Assembly: GCF_005893125.1 (NCBI RefSeq)
Contig: NZ_VCJS01000106.1
Location: 1-43,479, forward strand
DNA from: Nonomuraea basaltis
GTDB taxonomy: Bacteria > Actinomycetota > Actinomycetes > Streptosporangiales > Streptosporangiaceae
Direction of reading: 5' to 3'
Length of the DNA: 43,479 nucleotides
Part shown: positions 15,335-23,538 of the stretch, in pieces
Layout: every line of letters starts with the position of its first letter
Numbering within the stretch: position 1 is the stretch's first letter
Notes under the pieces: generated by a model
Database searches by the model: none
The model's input: the letters and a program-made list of their open reading frames with translations, nothing else
What the model was told of the DNA's origin: nothing
Translations under genes and position numbers: made by a program

Positions 15335-16501
15335 TCAGGCCCTTTGCAACTGCTCGGAAGATCTGCTTGCATGCCGAGCACCGATGAAGCGGGTGGTGAG
15401 CGGCCCCACTACGGCCAGGACGAACACGTAGGCGGCCACCAGGGGCGCCAGGACGGGAAGCTGCGCCCCAGCCAGACCCACGATGACGATGGAGAACTCT
15501 CCGCGGGCGATCAGCGCGGTGCCGGCCCGCAGTCGGCCGCGCCGGCCCACCCCGTCGCGGGAGGCCGCATACCGGCCGGTGAGAACCTTGGTGAGCCCCG
15601 TGACAACGGCTAGCGCCAGCGCGGCCGGCAGCACCGGCAGCAGCTCGGCGGGAGCCACCGACAGGCCGATGGCCAGGAAGAACACCGCGGCGAACAGGTC
15701 ACGCAGCGGTGCGGTGACGGTACGGGCACGCTCGGCGGTCTGCCCGGTGAGGGTCAGGCCGACCAGGAAGGCGCCCACCGCCGCCGAGGCGTGGACGTAC
15801 TCGGCCAGAGCCGCCACGACCATGGTGAGGCCGAGCACGCGCAACATGAGCTGCTCATCGTCCGGGTGGGCCACGAGCCGGCCGATGTGGTGGCCCCACC
15901 GGTAGGAGGCGGCAAGAGCGGCCAGCACCGTACCCACCGCGACCAGCGCGCCCGCCACGGCCTGCCACCAGACGCCGCCGGAGGCCAGCACGGCCAGCAC
16001 CGGCAGGTAGGCGGCCATCGCGAAGTCCTCCAGCACCAGTACCGACAGCACCGACGGGGTCTCACGGTTGCCCAACCGCCGCAGGTCGCCCAGCAGCCTG
16101 GCGATGATCCCCGAGGAGGAGATGTACGTAGCACCGGCCAGCGCCACAACTCCGACGCCGTCCAGGCCCAGCAACCAGCCCGCCACGGCACCCGGGACGG
16201 CATTGGCCAGCAGATCCACACCCGCGGAGGGCAGGTGCCGGCGCAAGCTCGCGGTGAACTCGCCGATGGAGAACTCCAGACCCAGCGCCAGCAGCAGCAA
16301 CACGATCCCGATGGAGGCGGCGGCCCGGACGAACCCTGCCGCGGTCGGGACAGGCAGCACCCCTCCCTCGCCCAGCGCCAGCCCGGCCAGGAGGTAGAGC
16401 GGGACCGGCGACAGGGCCGCGCGGCGGGCCAGGGAGCCCAGGGCGCTGAGAACGACCAGGATGAGGCCCAGCTCCAGCAGCAGAGCGATAGAGATGTGCA
16501 C
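15335..16501 (-). CDS. CPA2-family cation/proton antiporter (KhtU/Kef-like)
   Basis: A 388-residue integral membrane protein with about 12 hydrophobic segments. It has the conserved LALGLEFSIGEF region, the GATYISSSGIIARLLGDL segment and ALIARGEFSIVIVG near the C-terminus. The family exchanges K+ or Na+ for protons. There is no RCK domain in the protein itself; that role is taken by the gene 4 nt upstream. It converges with the GAPDH gene. Confidence 0.9.
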   Translation of the reverse strand: MHISIALLLELGLILVVLSALGSLARRAALSPVPLYLLAGLALGEGGVLPVPTAAGFVRAAASIGIVLLLLALGLEFSIGEFTASLRRHLPSAGVDLLANAVPGAVAGWLLGLDGVGVVALAGATYISSSGIIARLLGDLRRLGNRETPSVLSVLVLEDFAMAAYLPVLAVLASGGVWWQAVAGALVAVGTVLAALAASYRWGHHIGRLVAHPDDEQLMLRVLGLTMVVAALAEYVHASAAVGAFLVGLTLTGQTAERARTVTAPLRDLFAAVFFLAIGLSVAPAELLPVLPAALALAVVTGLTKVLTGRYAASRDGVGRRGRLRAGTALIARGEFSIVIVGLAGAQLPVLAPLVAAYVFVLAVVGPLTTRFIGARHASRSSEQLQRA

Positions 16502-16505
16502 GCGT

Positions 16506-16985
16506 TCAACCCCGGATGATCCGCGTCACGCCCGCGATGCCGTCCTGGGTACCGACCACCACCAGAACGTCACCAGACCGCAACACCTGGTCGGGACCGG
16601 GCGAAGCGATCACATCCTCACCCCGCACGATCGCCACCACCGACGCGCCGGTGCGGGTCCGCGCTCGCGTGTGCCCCAGCGGACGATCCACATACGGCGA
16701 ACCGGGCGTCACCCTCACCGGTTCAGTGCTCAACCCGGGCACCTCTCGGGTCAGGTCCGCGAACCGCTCGGCAATCCGCGGCGCACCCAAGATCTGGGCC
16801 AGCGCGTCGGCTTCCTCCTCGTTGAGCCGGAACAGCGGCCTGCCCTCATCCAGGTCACCGCCGACATAGCCGACCACCTCGAACTCGCCCGTCCGCCGAG
16901 CCACCACGCCGATCCGATCCCCCGCGTGGGTGGTGAACTCATACCGCAGTCCTACACCCGGCAGCAGCACCTCGTTCACGTCCAT
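16506..16985 (-). CDS. TrkA-C domain regulatory subunit of the antiporter (KhtT-like)
   Basis: A 159-residue soluble protein. An N-terminal domain (NEVLLPGVGLRYEFTTHAGD) matches KhtT-type subunits, and the C-terminal RCK_C/TrkA-C domain (about residues 75-159) includes GASVVAIVRGEDVIASPGPD and VLRSGDVLVVVGTQDGI. KhtT-type subunits gate KhtU antiporters in response to pH and nucleotides. ATG 16985 fits the domain start; the longer frame is not credible. Between 16986 and 17145 I see nothing. Confidence 0.85.
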   Translation of the reverse strand: MDVNEVLLPGVGLRYEFTTHAGDRIGVVARRTGEFEVVGYVGGDLDEGRPLFRLNEEEADALAQILGAPRIAERFADLTREVPGLSTEPVRVTPGSPYVDRPLGHTRARTRTGASVVAIVRGEDVIASPGPDQVLRSGDVLVVVGTQDGIAGVTRIIRG

Positions 16986-17145
16986 GCAGCCATCATCACG
17001 GTAGGTGAACACCTCTTGTGGGATGTCACCGTCGGCAACTACACCGCCTAAAGGGCGCTTGGGAACAACCGGACGCGCATCGGCAACAGCGCGTTCCGCG
17101 GCAGGTACATCCCCTACCAGTGCCGCCGGCGTAGCCGGTCGTCCT

Positions 17146-17802
17146 TCAGAGGGCGTGGATGCGCCGGCCGGTGATCTGGTGCGGGACAATGCGGATGTAC
17201 AGCGGTCGGTCGCCGCCCGCCCACGGGGTCACGTGAGCCTCGGCGACCTTGTCCACCTCGTCTTCCGGCACGTGGTGAGCGGGGCCCTGGACGAGGACGC
17301 TCCAGCCCTGCCGCATGGCCTCGTCGATCCGGTCCACCTCGAAGCCGATCAAGATTTCGACTCCTTCTCGTCCGGTGCGCAGGTCCTGGTCCATGGGCCC
17401 GCCGTAGGCGGTACGGAAGACGATGGCACCGTCGTGGACCTTGTAGTTCACGGGCAGCACGGTGGGCCCGTGGGAGCCGTTGAAGGCCACCCGGCCGATG
17501 CCGCCCGGCGCGATCAGGCGCAGGCATTCCTGGGGGTCCAGGACCTGCAGGACCGGGTCGCCAGCGGCGATGCCTGGGCCGGGCGGGTGGTCGAGGCCAC
17601 TGTCGAGCAGGTCCTGGGGTGTGGCCTCCAGGGCGGCGGCCAGCCGGATCACCGTACCTGTCTCCGGGACGTCCGGGTGATCCTCCAGGTACTGGAGGTA
17701 TTCGGCCGATAGGTCCGTGCGGGCGGCGACCTGCTCGCGGGTGAGGCCGAGCCGGTCGCGGTGATGGCGAATGCGGCGTCCGAAATCGCCGGTGCCTGTC
17801 AT
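17146..17802 (-). CDS. HTH (XRE-type)-PPOX fusion protein
   Basis: A 218-residue protein. Residues 8-68 form an XRE-type helix-turn-helix (IRHHRDRLGLTREQVAARTD, LSAEYLQYLEDHPD), and about 80-218 form a PPOX-like split barrel (ECLRLIAPGGIGRVAFNG). The HTH suggests a flavin- or redox-responsive regulator. It is the full-length counterpart of the HTH-less paralogue at 4854-5327. GGGAGG lies upstream of ATG 17802. It diverges from the USP at 17953 and shares the paired boxes between them. Confidence 0.9.
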   Translation of the reverse strand: MTGTGDFGRRIRHHRDRLGLTREQVAARTDLSAEYLQYLEDHPDVPETGTVIRLAAALEATPQDLLDSGLDHPPGPGIAAGDPVLQVLDPQECLRLIAPGGIGRVAFNGSHGPTVLPVNYKVHDGAIVFRTAYGGPMDQDLRTGREGVEILIGFEVDRIDEAMRQGWSVLVQGPAHHVPEDEVDKVAEAHVTPWAGGDRPLYIRIVPHQITGRRIHAL

Positions 17803-17859
17803 GAGCGTGTCCTCCCTGGTCATGGTCCTGAAGCTACCCACTGGCCCATGCGGGAGACA

Positions 17860-17895
17860 GGGTCCTTCGGCCCATGCCGGACTGACCTCTGGCCC
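17860..17895. promoter_or_regulatory. Paired DosR-like boxes between HTH-PPOX and USP genes
   Basis: GGGTC-CTTC-GGCCC at 17860-17873 and CTGAC-CTCT-GGCCC at 17882-17895 start 22 bp apart. The second ends 57 nt before ATG 17953. Box sequence, spacing and distance match the paralogous region at 5408-5443. Confidence 0.65.
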
Positions 17896-17952
17896 TGCAG
17901 CGAGCCTGCGCGGGCGCGGTCCGATGGGTGGGTGAACGAAGGAGGACACAAC

Positions 17953-18795
17953 ATGATCATCGTAGGAGTGGACGGCTCGGTGACCGCACGGGCCGCGGTG
18001 GAGTGGGCGGCCAACGACGCCTTCCGCATGCGGGTGCCGCTGCGGATCGTGCATGCCGTGGACCGCACCCCGTACCAGGTCGGCAGATACCCCAACCCGT
18101 CCCTGCCCGATGTGCTGTTGCGTGAAGGGCGGAGGATCCTGCGCGAGGCCGAGGCGCTCGTGCACGAGCGCCAGCCCACGGTCGAGGTCACGACGCAGGA
18201 AGTGGAGGGCGCGCCCGCCACGGTCCTGCGCGAGCAGGCCAAGGACGCCACCGAGATCGTCGTCGGCAGCCGCGGGCTCGGCGGGTTCGCCGGCGCGCTG
18301 CTGGGGTCGGTCAGCACGCACGTGGCCGGACACGCACGCTGCCCGGTCGTGGTGGTGCGCCCCGAGCACCGGCCGGTGCACGGGGAGGTCGTGGTCGGGG
18401 TCGACGATTCGCCGGAGTGCGAGCCGGCGCTGGCGTACGCCTTCGAGCAGGCCAAGCTGCGCGGCGCCACGCTGCGGGCCGTGCATGCCTGGCAGTTGCC
18501 GGTGCATGCCTTCGCGCCGGAGGCCACCTACGACATGGACGAGGTCCGCACGGCGCAGCACCAGGTCGTCCGCGACCGGCTGAACGCTGCCCGCGAGGAG
18601 TATCCGCAGGTGACGGTCGTCGAGGACGTTCATGCGGCGCACCCCGTGGATGCGCTGGTCGAGGCGTCCGGGCAGGCGGATCTGCTGGTGGTGGGCTCGC
18701 ACGGGCGCGGCGCCATGGGGTCAATGGTGCTCGGTTCGGTCAGCCGGGGAGTGCTGCACCACGCTCGCTGCCCGGTGGCGGTGGTCCGCTCATAG
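17953..18795 (+). CDS. Tandem-domain universal stress protein
   Basis: A 280-residue two-domain USP very similar to the one at 5500-6348, including an identical start IIVGVDGS and near-identical EWAANDAFRMRVPLRIV. The ATP motifs are GSRGLGGFAGALLGS and GSHGRGAMGSMVLGS. GGAGG precedes ATG 17953. The pair arose by duplication of the PPOX/USP divergent module. Confidence 0.93.
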   Translation: MIIVGVDGSVTARAAVEWAANDAFRMRVPLRIVHAVDRTPYQVGRYPNPSLPDVLLREGRRILREAEALVHERQPTVEVTTQEVEGAPATVLREQAKDATEIVVGSRGLGGFAGALLGSVSTHVAGHARCPVVVVRPEHRPVHGEVVVGVDDSPECEPALAYAFEQAKLRGATLRAVHAWQLPVHAFAPEATYDMDEVRTAQHQVVRDRLNAAREEYPQVTVVEDVHAAHPVDALVEASGQADLLVVGSHGRGAMGSMVLGSVSRGVLHHARCPVAVVRS

Positions 18796-18812
18796 GAACC
18801 GCCGGCAGATCG

Positions 18813-18848
18813 AGGACCTTGGACCCCGGCACGCGGGACGTTCGCCGC
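18813..18848 (+). promoter_or_regulatory. Paired DosR-like boxes before the CBS-BON/hypF/sigma operon
   Basis: AGGAC-CTTG-GACCC at 18813-18826 and GGGAC-GTTC-GCCGC at 18835-18848 start exactly 22 bp apart. The second ends 54 nt before ATG 18903. Confidence 0.62.
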
Positions 18849-18902
18849 TGTGAGGCAAGGCCGCCGAGGGGGAGCGTGGGAGCGGAAGTGAGGAGGCATG
18901 TC

Positions 18903-19559
18903 ATGTCGATCGAGGTCAAGGACGTCATGGGCCGGGTGGCCATCGCCGTGCTGGAGGATGCGTCCTTCGCCGACATCGTGGCCGCTATGAAGCGGTACGC
19001 GGTGGGCGCGGTCACCGTGGTCGACGCCGACCGGCGGCCGGTGGGCGTGGTGTCGGAGGACGATCTGCTGCTCAAGGAGATCGATCCGGTACGGCACAGC
19101 GTGTCGATGTTCGAGTCCCGCCGTCAGCGGCGCGAGCACGACAAAGCCGCGGGGGTGAGGGCGGCTCAGCTCATGACCTCCCCGGCGATCACCGTCACGC
19201 CGGGCACCTGCGTGCGTGACGCGGCCCGGGTGATGCACGACAAGCGCATCAAGCAGCTGCCTGTGATCGACCCGGTGACCGGGCGGATCATCGGCACGTT
19301 GCATCAGCGTGACGTGCTGCGGGTCTTCACCCGTCCGGTCGCGGACCTGGAGGCGGACGTCATGGCCGTGCTCCCGGACCCCGAGGCGATCTCCATCGAG
19401 ATCGACCAGGGTGTGGTGAAGCTCAGCGGTCGGGTGCAATGGAGATCCCAGGCCCTCGCGATGGTGGAGGCGGTACGGGCCATCGAGGGCGTCGTCGACG
19501 TGACCTGTGAGGTGGACTCCGACAAGGACGACCTCCTCATCATTCCCCCGCTGCTGTAG
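18903..19559 (+). CDS. CBS-pair plus BON-domain protein
   Basis: A 218-residue protein. Two CBS domains (residues 5-60, DIVAAMKRYAVGAVTVVDAD; and 82-140, CVRDAARVMHDKRIKQLPVI) are followed by a BON domain (about 145-210, ISIEIDQGVVKLSGRVQWRS). CBS pairs bind adenine nucleotides; the BON domain usually associates with membranes or other proteins. GAGGAGG lies just before ATG 18903. hypF follows after 9 nt. A frameshifted relative lies at 26497-27017. Confidence 0.88.
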   Translation: MSIEVKDVMGRVAIAVLEDASFADIVAAMKRYAVGAVTVVDADRRPVGVVSEDDLLLKEIDPVRHSVSMFESRRQRREHDKAAGVRAAQLMTSPAITVTPGTCVRDAARVMHDKRIKQLPVIDPVTGRIIGTLHQRDVLRVFTRPVADLEADVMAVLPDPEAISIEIDQGVVKLSGRVQWRSQALAMVEAVRAIEGVVDVTCEVDSDKDDLLIIPPLL

Positions 19560-19568
19560 GAGCCGGTG

Positions 19569-21827
19569 ATGGACGCCGCATGGAGGATCGAGGTACACGG
19601 GATCGTGCAGGGCGTCGGCTTCCGGCCGTTCGTCCACCGGCTGGCGACCGCCGTCGGGATCCGCGGACACGTCCGAAACGCCGGCGGGCACGTGATCATC
19701 TCGGCGAGTGGCTCGCCGGCCTGCCTGGAGGAGTTCGTCTCCGGGTTGACGACCATGCGTCCCGAAGCGGCCCGTATCCGTGACGTGGTCGTCACTCCCG
19801 GGACGCTCGATCAGGAGGCCGTCGGGTTCAAGATCGTGGAAAGCCAGGCCGTGCCTGGTCCCGCCCGCGAGATCCCGCCGGACCTGGCCACGTGCGCCGA
19901 TTGTCTGCGCGAGCTGTTCGACCCGGCGGACCGGCGCTACCGCTACCCCTTCATCAACTGCACCGCCTGCGGCCCTCGCGCGACCATTATCGAGAGCCTG
20001 CCCTACGACCGGGCTCGCACCTCCATGCGCGGGTTCGAGATGTGCACGGCGTGCGCCGCCGAATACCACGACCCGGCAGACCGGCGCTTCCACGCCGAGC
20101 CGATCGCGTGCGCCTCCTGCGGCCCTCGGATGCGTTTCCTGAGCTTGACCGGGGAGGCGGCGCTGCGGGCGGCGGTGGACGTCATCGCGGGCGGCGGCGT
20201 GATCGCCGTCAAGGGGCTCGGCGGCTTCCAGCTCGTCTGCGACGCGATCAACGACGAACCCGTTTCACGGGTGCGCCAGGTCAAGGCCCGCGACGCCAAG
20301 CCGCTGGCGGTCATGGTGCGCGACATGGTCGCCGCCGACGCGCTGGCCGGCCTGTCGGAGAACGACCGCCGCCAGCTCGGCGCGCCGTCCGCGCCCATCG
20401 TGCTGGCTCCGCGACGGCACGGCGTCCTGACGCCGGGGATCTGCCATGGGATGCCGGACATCGGGTTGTTCCTGCCGTACACGCCGCTGCACCACCTGCT
20501 CCTGGACGCGCTCCGCCGCCCTCTGGTGGTGACCAGCGCCAATCAGGCCGACAGCCCCATGCTGATCGACGATGTCTCCGGCCTCGACGTGGACGGTGTC
20601 CTCACCCACGATCGGCCCATCGTGGCCCGCTACGACGACTCGGTCGTCCGCTCGTTCGGATCGCGCGCCACGACGATCCGCCGCGCCCGTGGGCTGGCTC
20701 CGGCCATGCTGCCGCTACCGGTCGCCGCCCCGCCGTTGCTGGCCGTGGGTGCGCAGCTGAAGAGCACGTTCACGCTGGCCGGCGGCCACGGGGCGGTGCT
20801 CGGGCCGCACATCGGCGATCTGTCCGATGCCCAGACTCTGGAGGCGTACGAGGAGGCGCTCGGCCACCTGCGCCGCATCCACGGCATCGAGCCCGTGCAC
20901 GCAGTGCACGACCTGCATCCCGACTATCTGTCGACCCGGCTGGCGCAGCGCTGGCCGAGTCGCGTCGCCGTGCAGCACCACCACGCACACGTCGCCGCCG
21001 TGGCCGCCGAGCACCGGCTGGAGCCGCCGTTCCTCGGCGTCGCCTACGACGGGCTCGGGCTGGGCGACGACGGCACATTCTGGGGTGGCGAGCTGCTGCT
21101 GGCCGGCTATACCGGTTACCGGCGGCTTGGCCGCTTCTCCCACGCTCCGATGCCTGGCGGGGCGGCGGCCGTACGCAGGCCCGCCCGCATGGCACTCGGT
21201 TACCTGCTCGGCGGCGAGACCAGCACGGGCCCCATCCCCAGCGGTCTCGCCGCCGGCCTGCCCGATGCGGACGTCATCGGCCGCATGATCGCGCAACGCG
21301 TGAACTGCCCGATCGCATCCAGCGCGGGCCGCCTGTTCGACGCCGCGGCCGCGCTGCTGGGATTGTGCGATGTCAACGGCTTCGAAGGCGAGGCCGCCAT
21401 GCGCCTGGAGCAAGCCGCCACGGCCTACCCTGGTGCCGATCCGCTGGCCTGGCGGCTGGAGCGGCGCGACGGCCTGTGGGTGTACGACGGCCTGGCCACG
21501 CTGCGCGACCTGCTGGAGGCCAAGAGGGACGGCGAGCCGGTCGGCCGGATCGCCGCCGGGTTCCACGCCACCATCGCGGCCGTCACGGTGCTGCTGTGTG
21601 AGCGGGCCGCGGCCGAGCACGATGTCACCCAGGTGTGCCTGTCGGGAGGGGTGTTCCAGAACCGGCTGCTGGCCACCGACGTGCTCGCCCGGCTGTCGGC
21701 GGCTGGGTTCGAGCCGTACATCGGCGAGCAGGTCCCGGTCAACGACGGCGGCATCAGCTACGGCCAAGCGGCGATCGCGGCGGCGAGACTGTCACGTACT
21801 GATCATGGGCGCGGCTCATTCGCGTGA
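19569..21827 (+). CDS. hypF: Carbamoyltransferase HypF (hydrogenase maturation)
   Basis: A 752-residue HypF that uses carbamoyl phosphate and ATP to make the cyanide ligands of [NiFe]-hydrogenase. All domains are present: N-terminal acylphosphatase (VHGIVQGVGFRPFVHRLA), two C4 zinc-finger motifs (CADC...CTAC and CTAC...CASC), a YrdC-like domain (AKPLAVMVRDM, PSAPIVLAPRR) and the C-terminal Kae1-like domain with HHHAHVAAVA. ATG 19569 follows AGGAG; the GTG one codon earlier is an alternative. No other hyp gene or hydrogenase is in the window. Carbamoyl phosphate is also an intermediate of the arginine deiminase route encoded at 34-37 kb. Confidence 0.93.
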   Translation: MDAAWRIEVHGIVQGVGFRPFVHRLATAVGIRGHVRNAGGHVIISASGSPACLEEFVSGLTTMRPEAARIRDVVVTPGTLDQEAVGFKIVESQAVPGPAREIPPDLATCADCLRELFDPADRRYRYPFINCTACGPRATIIESLPYDRARTSMRGFEMCTACAAEYHDPADRRFHAEPIACASCGPRMRFLSLTGEAALRAAVDVIAGGGVIAVKGLGGFQLVCDAINDEPVSRVRQVKARDAKPLAVMVRDMVAADALAGLSENDRRQLGAPSAPIVLAPRRHGVLTPGICHGMPDIGLFLPYTPLHHLLLDALRRPLVVTSANQADSPMLIDDVSGLDVDGVLTHDRPIVARYDDSVVRSFGSRATTIRRARGLAPAMLPLPVAAPPLLAVGAQLKSTFTLAGGHGAVLGPHIGDLSDAQTLEAYEEALGHLRRIHGIEPVHAVHDLHPDYLSTRLAQRWPSRVAVQHHHAHVAAVAAEHRLEPPFLGVAYDGLGLGDDGTFWGGELLLAGYTGYRRLGRFSHAPMPGGAAAVRRPARMALGYLLGGETSTGPIPSGLAAGLPDADVIGRMIAQRVNCPIASSAGRLFDAAAALLGLCDVNGFEGEAAMRLEQAATAYPGADPLAWRLERRDGLWVYDGLATLRDLLEAKRDGEPVGRIAAGFHATIAAVTVLLCERAAAEHDVTQVCLSGGVFQNRLLATDVLARLSAAGFEPYIGEQVPVNDGGISYGQAAIAAARLSRTDHGRGSFA

Positions 21828-22368
21828 TCACCGCGGCGGCGGAGGCGGAGCTGCTGGTCGTCGGCAGCCACGGGATCGGGGGCTTCCGGGGGATGCTCGT
21901 CGGATCCGTCGCCTACGGCGTGGCCGGGCACGCTGCTTGCGACGTCGTGGTGGTCCGCGAGCTGCCCTCGCTGCCACGAGACGAGATCGTCGTCGGATCG
22001 ACGGCTCGCCGGCATCGGCCCGGGTGCTGGAATTCGCCTTGGCGGAGGCGCGGCTGCGGGGAGCGCGGTTGCGTGCCGTCCAGGCCACGGCATATCCGCA
22101 TCCGAGCCACTTCGCGCCTGCGGGTCCTGAGGAGTCGCCCGCGCTGAAGCAGATGCTCGGCGAGCAGTATCCGGATGTGGCCGTCGTGGAGGAGACAGTG
22201 CACGGCCATCCCGTTGACGTGCTCCGTCAGGCCGCGAGCGGTGCCGACCTGCTGGTGGTGGGGTCGCACGGGCGCAGCATGTTCGCCGGGATGGTCTTGG
22301 GCTCGGTCAGTCAGGAGCTGCTCCACCAGTCCCCATGCCCGCTGGCCGTGGTCAGGAGCGCCCGGTGA
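21824..22368 (+). pseudogene. Universal stress protein relic, truncated and frameshifted
   Basis: The relic begins in the middle of USP domain 1 (AEAELLVVGSHGIGGFRGML) directly at the end of hypF, overlapping its stop. A one-base deletion near 21995-21997 breaks the frame where EIVVG should continue as IDGSPASARVLEFALAEA. USP domain 2 then runs complete to VVGSHGRSMFAGMVLGSV and SPCPLAVVRSAR. The first half of domain 1 is absent. The second half may still be translated and may couple translation to the sigma gene that overlaps it. Confidence 0.8.
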
Positions 22369-23285
22369 GCATCGACGCGCATGCGGAGCCGGCTCCGCAT
22401 GATCAGCTGAGCGACTACCTGGCGCGGATCAGCGGCACACCCTTGCTGACCGCCGCTCAAGAGGTGGAGCTCGCCAAGCGGATGGAGGCCGGTGTCTACG
22501 CCGCCCATCTGATCGGGCAAGGGGCGGCGGAGCCCGGACTGGAAGCGGTGGTCGCCGACGGTCGAACCGCCAGACAGCACATGATCGAGGCAAACCTGCG
22601 CCTGGTCGTGTCGATCGCCAAGCGCTACGCCCACCGCGGGCTCTCGCTCGCCGACGTGATCCAGGACGGCAACCTGGGCTTGATCGAGGCCGTCGAGCGC
22701 TTCGACCACACCCGGGGCAACCGGTTCTCCACGGTCGCCACCTGGTGGATCCGCAAGGCCATCCAGCGAGGCCTGGAGTACACGCACACGGTCCGGCTTC
22801 CGATCGGCGTCCAGGACCGGCTTGCCAAGATCGCCCGGGCGGAGACAGCGGCCACGCACCGGCTCGGACGCCGCCCGACGGAACGTGAGCTGGCCGAGGA
22901 GTCGGGACTGGCGCCGGCCACAGCCCGGGCCCTGCGCCGGCTGCCGCAGCGATGCGCGAGCCTCGACGTGATCGTGGGAGAGGGACGGCACCAGACGACG
23001 CTGGGCGAGCTGGTGGAGGACGTAGAGATCTTGTCCGCCGAGCAACTCGTCGAACGGAAGGCGCTGAAGGACCTGCTCGCCTCACTCGTCTCCGGGCTGG
23101 CGCCGCGTCAGGCATTGATCATGGAGTTGCGGTTCGGGCTGGACGGGCACGATGGGCACACGCCCCGGCAGATCGCCGACAAGTTGGGTCTGACGCCGCT
23201 TTGGGTGCGCCAGCTGGAGAAGGAATCGCTGGCTCACATGCGTGGGCGCGGCCGCAGGCAAGGGCTGCGGGCGTGGGCGAGCTGA
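22365..23285 (+). CDS. RNA polymerase sigma factor, sigma-70 family (group 2-like)
   Basis: A 306-residue principal-type sigma factor without the long N-terminal extension of HrdB. Region 1.2 (LSDYLARISGTPLLTAAQEV), region 2 (NLRLVVSIAKRYAHRGLSLA, then RFSTVATWWIRKAIQRGLEY), region 3 and region 4 with a helix-turn-helix (TPRQIADKLGLTPLWVRQLE) are all recognisable. GTG 22365 overlaps the stop of the USP relic, with AGGAG at 7 nt. As the last gene of a DosR-like-box operon, it could carry the hypoxia signal to further genes. Confidence 0.88.
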   Translation: MSIDAHAEPAPHDQLSDYLARISGTPLLTAAQEVELAKRMEAGVYAAHLIGQGAAEPGLEAVVADGRTARQHMIEANLRLVVSIAKRYAHRGLSLADVIQDGNLGLIEAVERFDHTRGNRFSTVATWWIRKAIQRGLEYTHTVRLPIGVQDRLAKIARAETAATHRLGRRPTERELAEESGLAPATARALRRLPQRCASLDVIVGEGRHQTTLGELVEDVEILSAEQLVERKALKDLLASLVSGLAPRQALIMELRFGLDGHDGHTPRQIADKLGLTPLWVRQLEKESLAHMRGRGRRQGLRAWAS

Positions 23286-23310
23286 CCCGCGATTTCGTGG
23301 AAGTGGACTC

Positions 23311-23436
23311 ATGAAACGATCTGGACGCTGGCACCACTGGCTAGGGGTGCCCGTCCGCACATCCCGGTGGACCGGCGCGCGCCGTCGCGCGAGTTCGAGC
23401 GGATCGCGCCCCACGTCCCCGTCTTCCGCATCACGG
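23311..23436 (+). pseudogene. F420-type nitroreductase relic with the middle deleted
   Basis: The start MKRSGRWHHWL matches the N-terminus of the gene at 6417 (MRRPGRWHRWL). A few bases later a different frame gives ARGARPHIPVDRRAPSREFE and RIAPHVPVFRIT, the C-terminal end of the same family. About 100 codons between the two ends are missing. Confidence 0.75.
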
Positions 23437-23446
23437 CGCCCTCAGA

Positions 23447-23482
23447 GAGGCGAAGGTCCCGACGCCTGACGCCTTACGACCC
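23447..23482 (+). promoter_or_regulatory. Possible paired DosR-like boxes before the ABC exporter
   Basis: GAGGC-GAAG-GTCCC at 23447-23460 and ACGCC-TTAC-GACCC at 23469-23482 start 22 bp apart. Only the GTCCC and GACCC arms are strong. The second ends 56 nt before ATG 23539. Confidence 0.45.
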
Positions 23483-23538
23483 TGTCCCTCCCGAGCCGCC
23501 GGGCAAGACGCTGAAGGCCCGAGGGAGAGGAGCTCGAG

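Noticed and set aside
15330..15343. GGGAC-TCAG-GCCCT, a DosR-like palindrome
   Set aside because: It lies at the convergent 3' end of the antiporter gene with no downstream start codon; single near-matches are expected by chance in GC-rich DNA.
17146..18702. 518-codon minus-strand open frame covering the USP gene
   Set aside because: Only the part after ATG 17802 is a real gene; the rest is antisense to a clear USP and reflects GC-rich codon bias.
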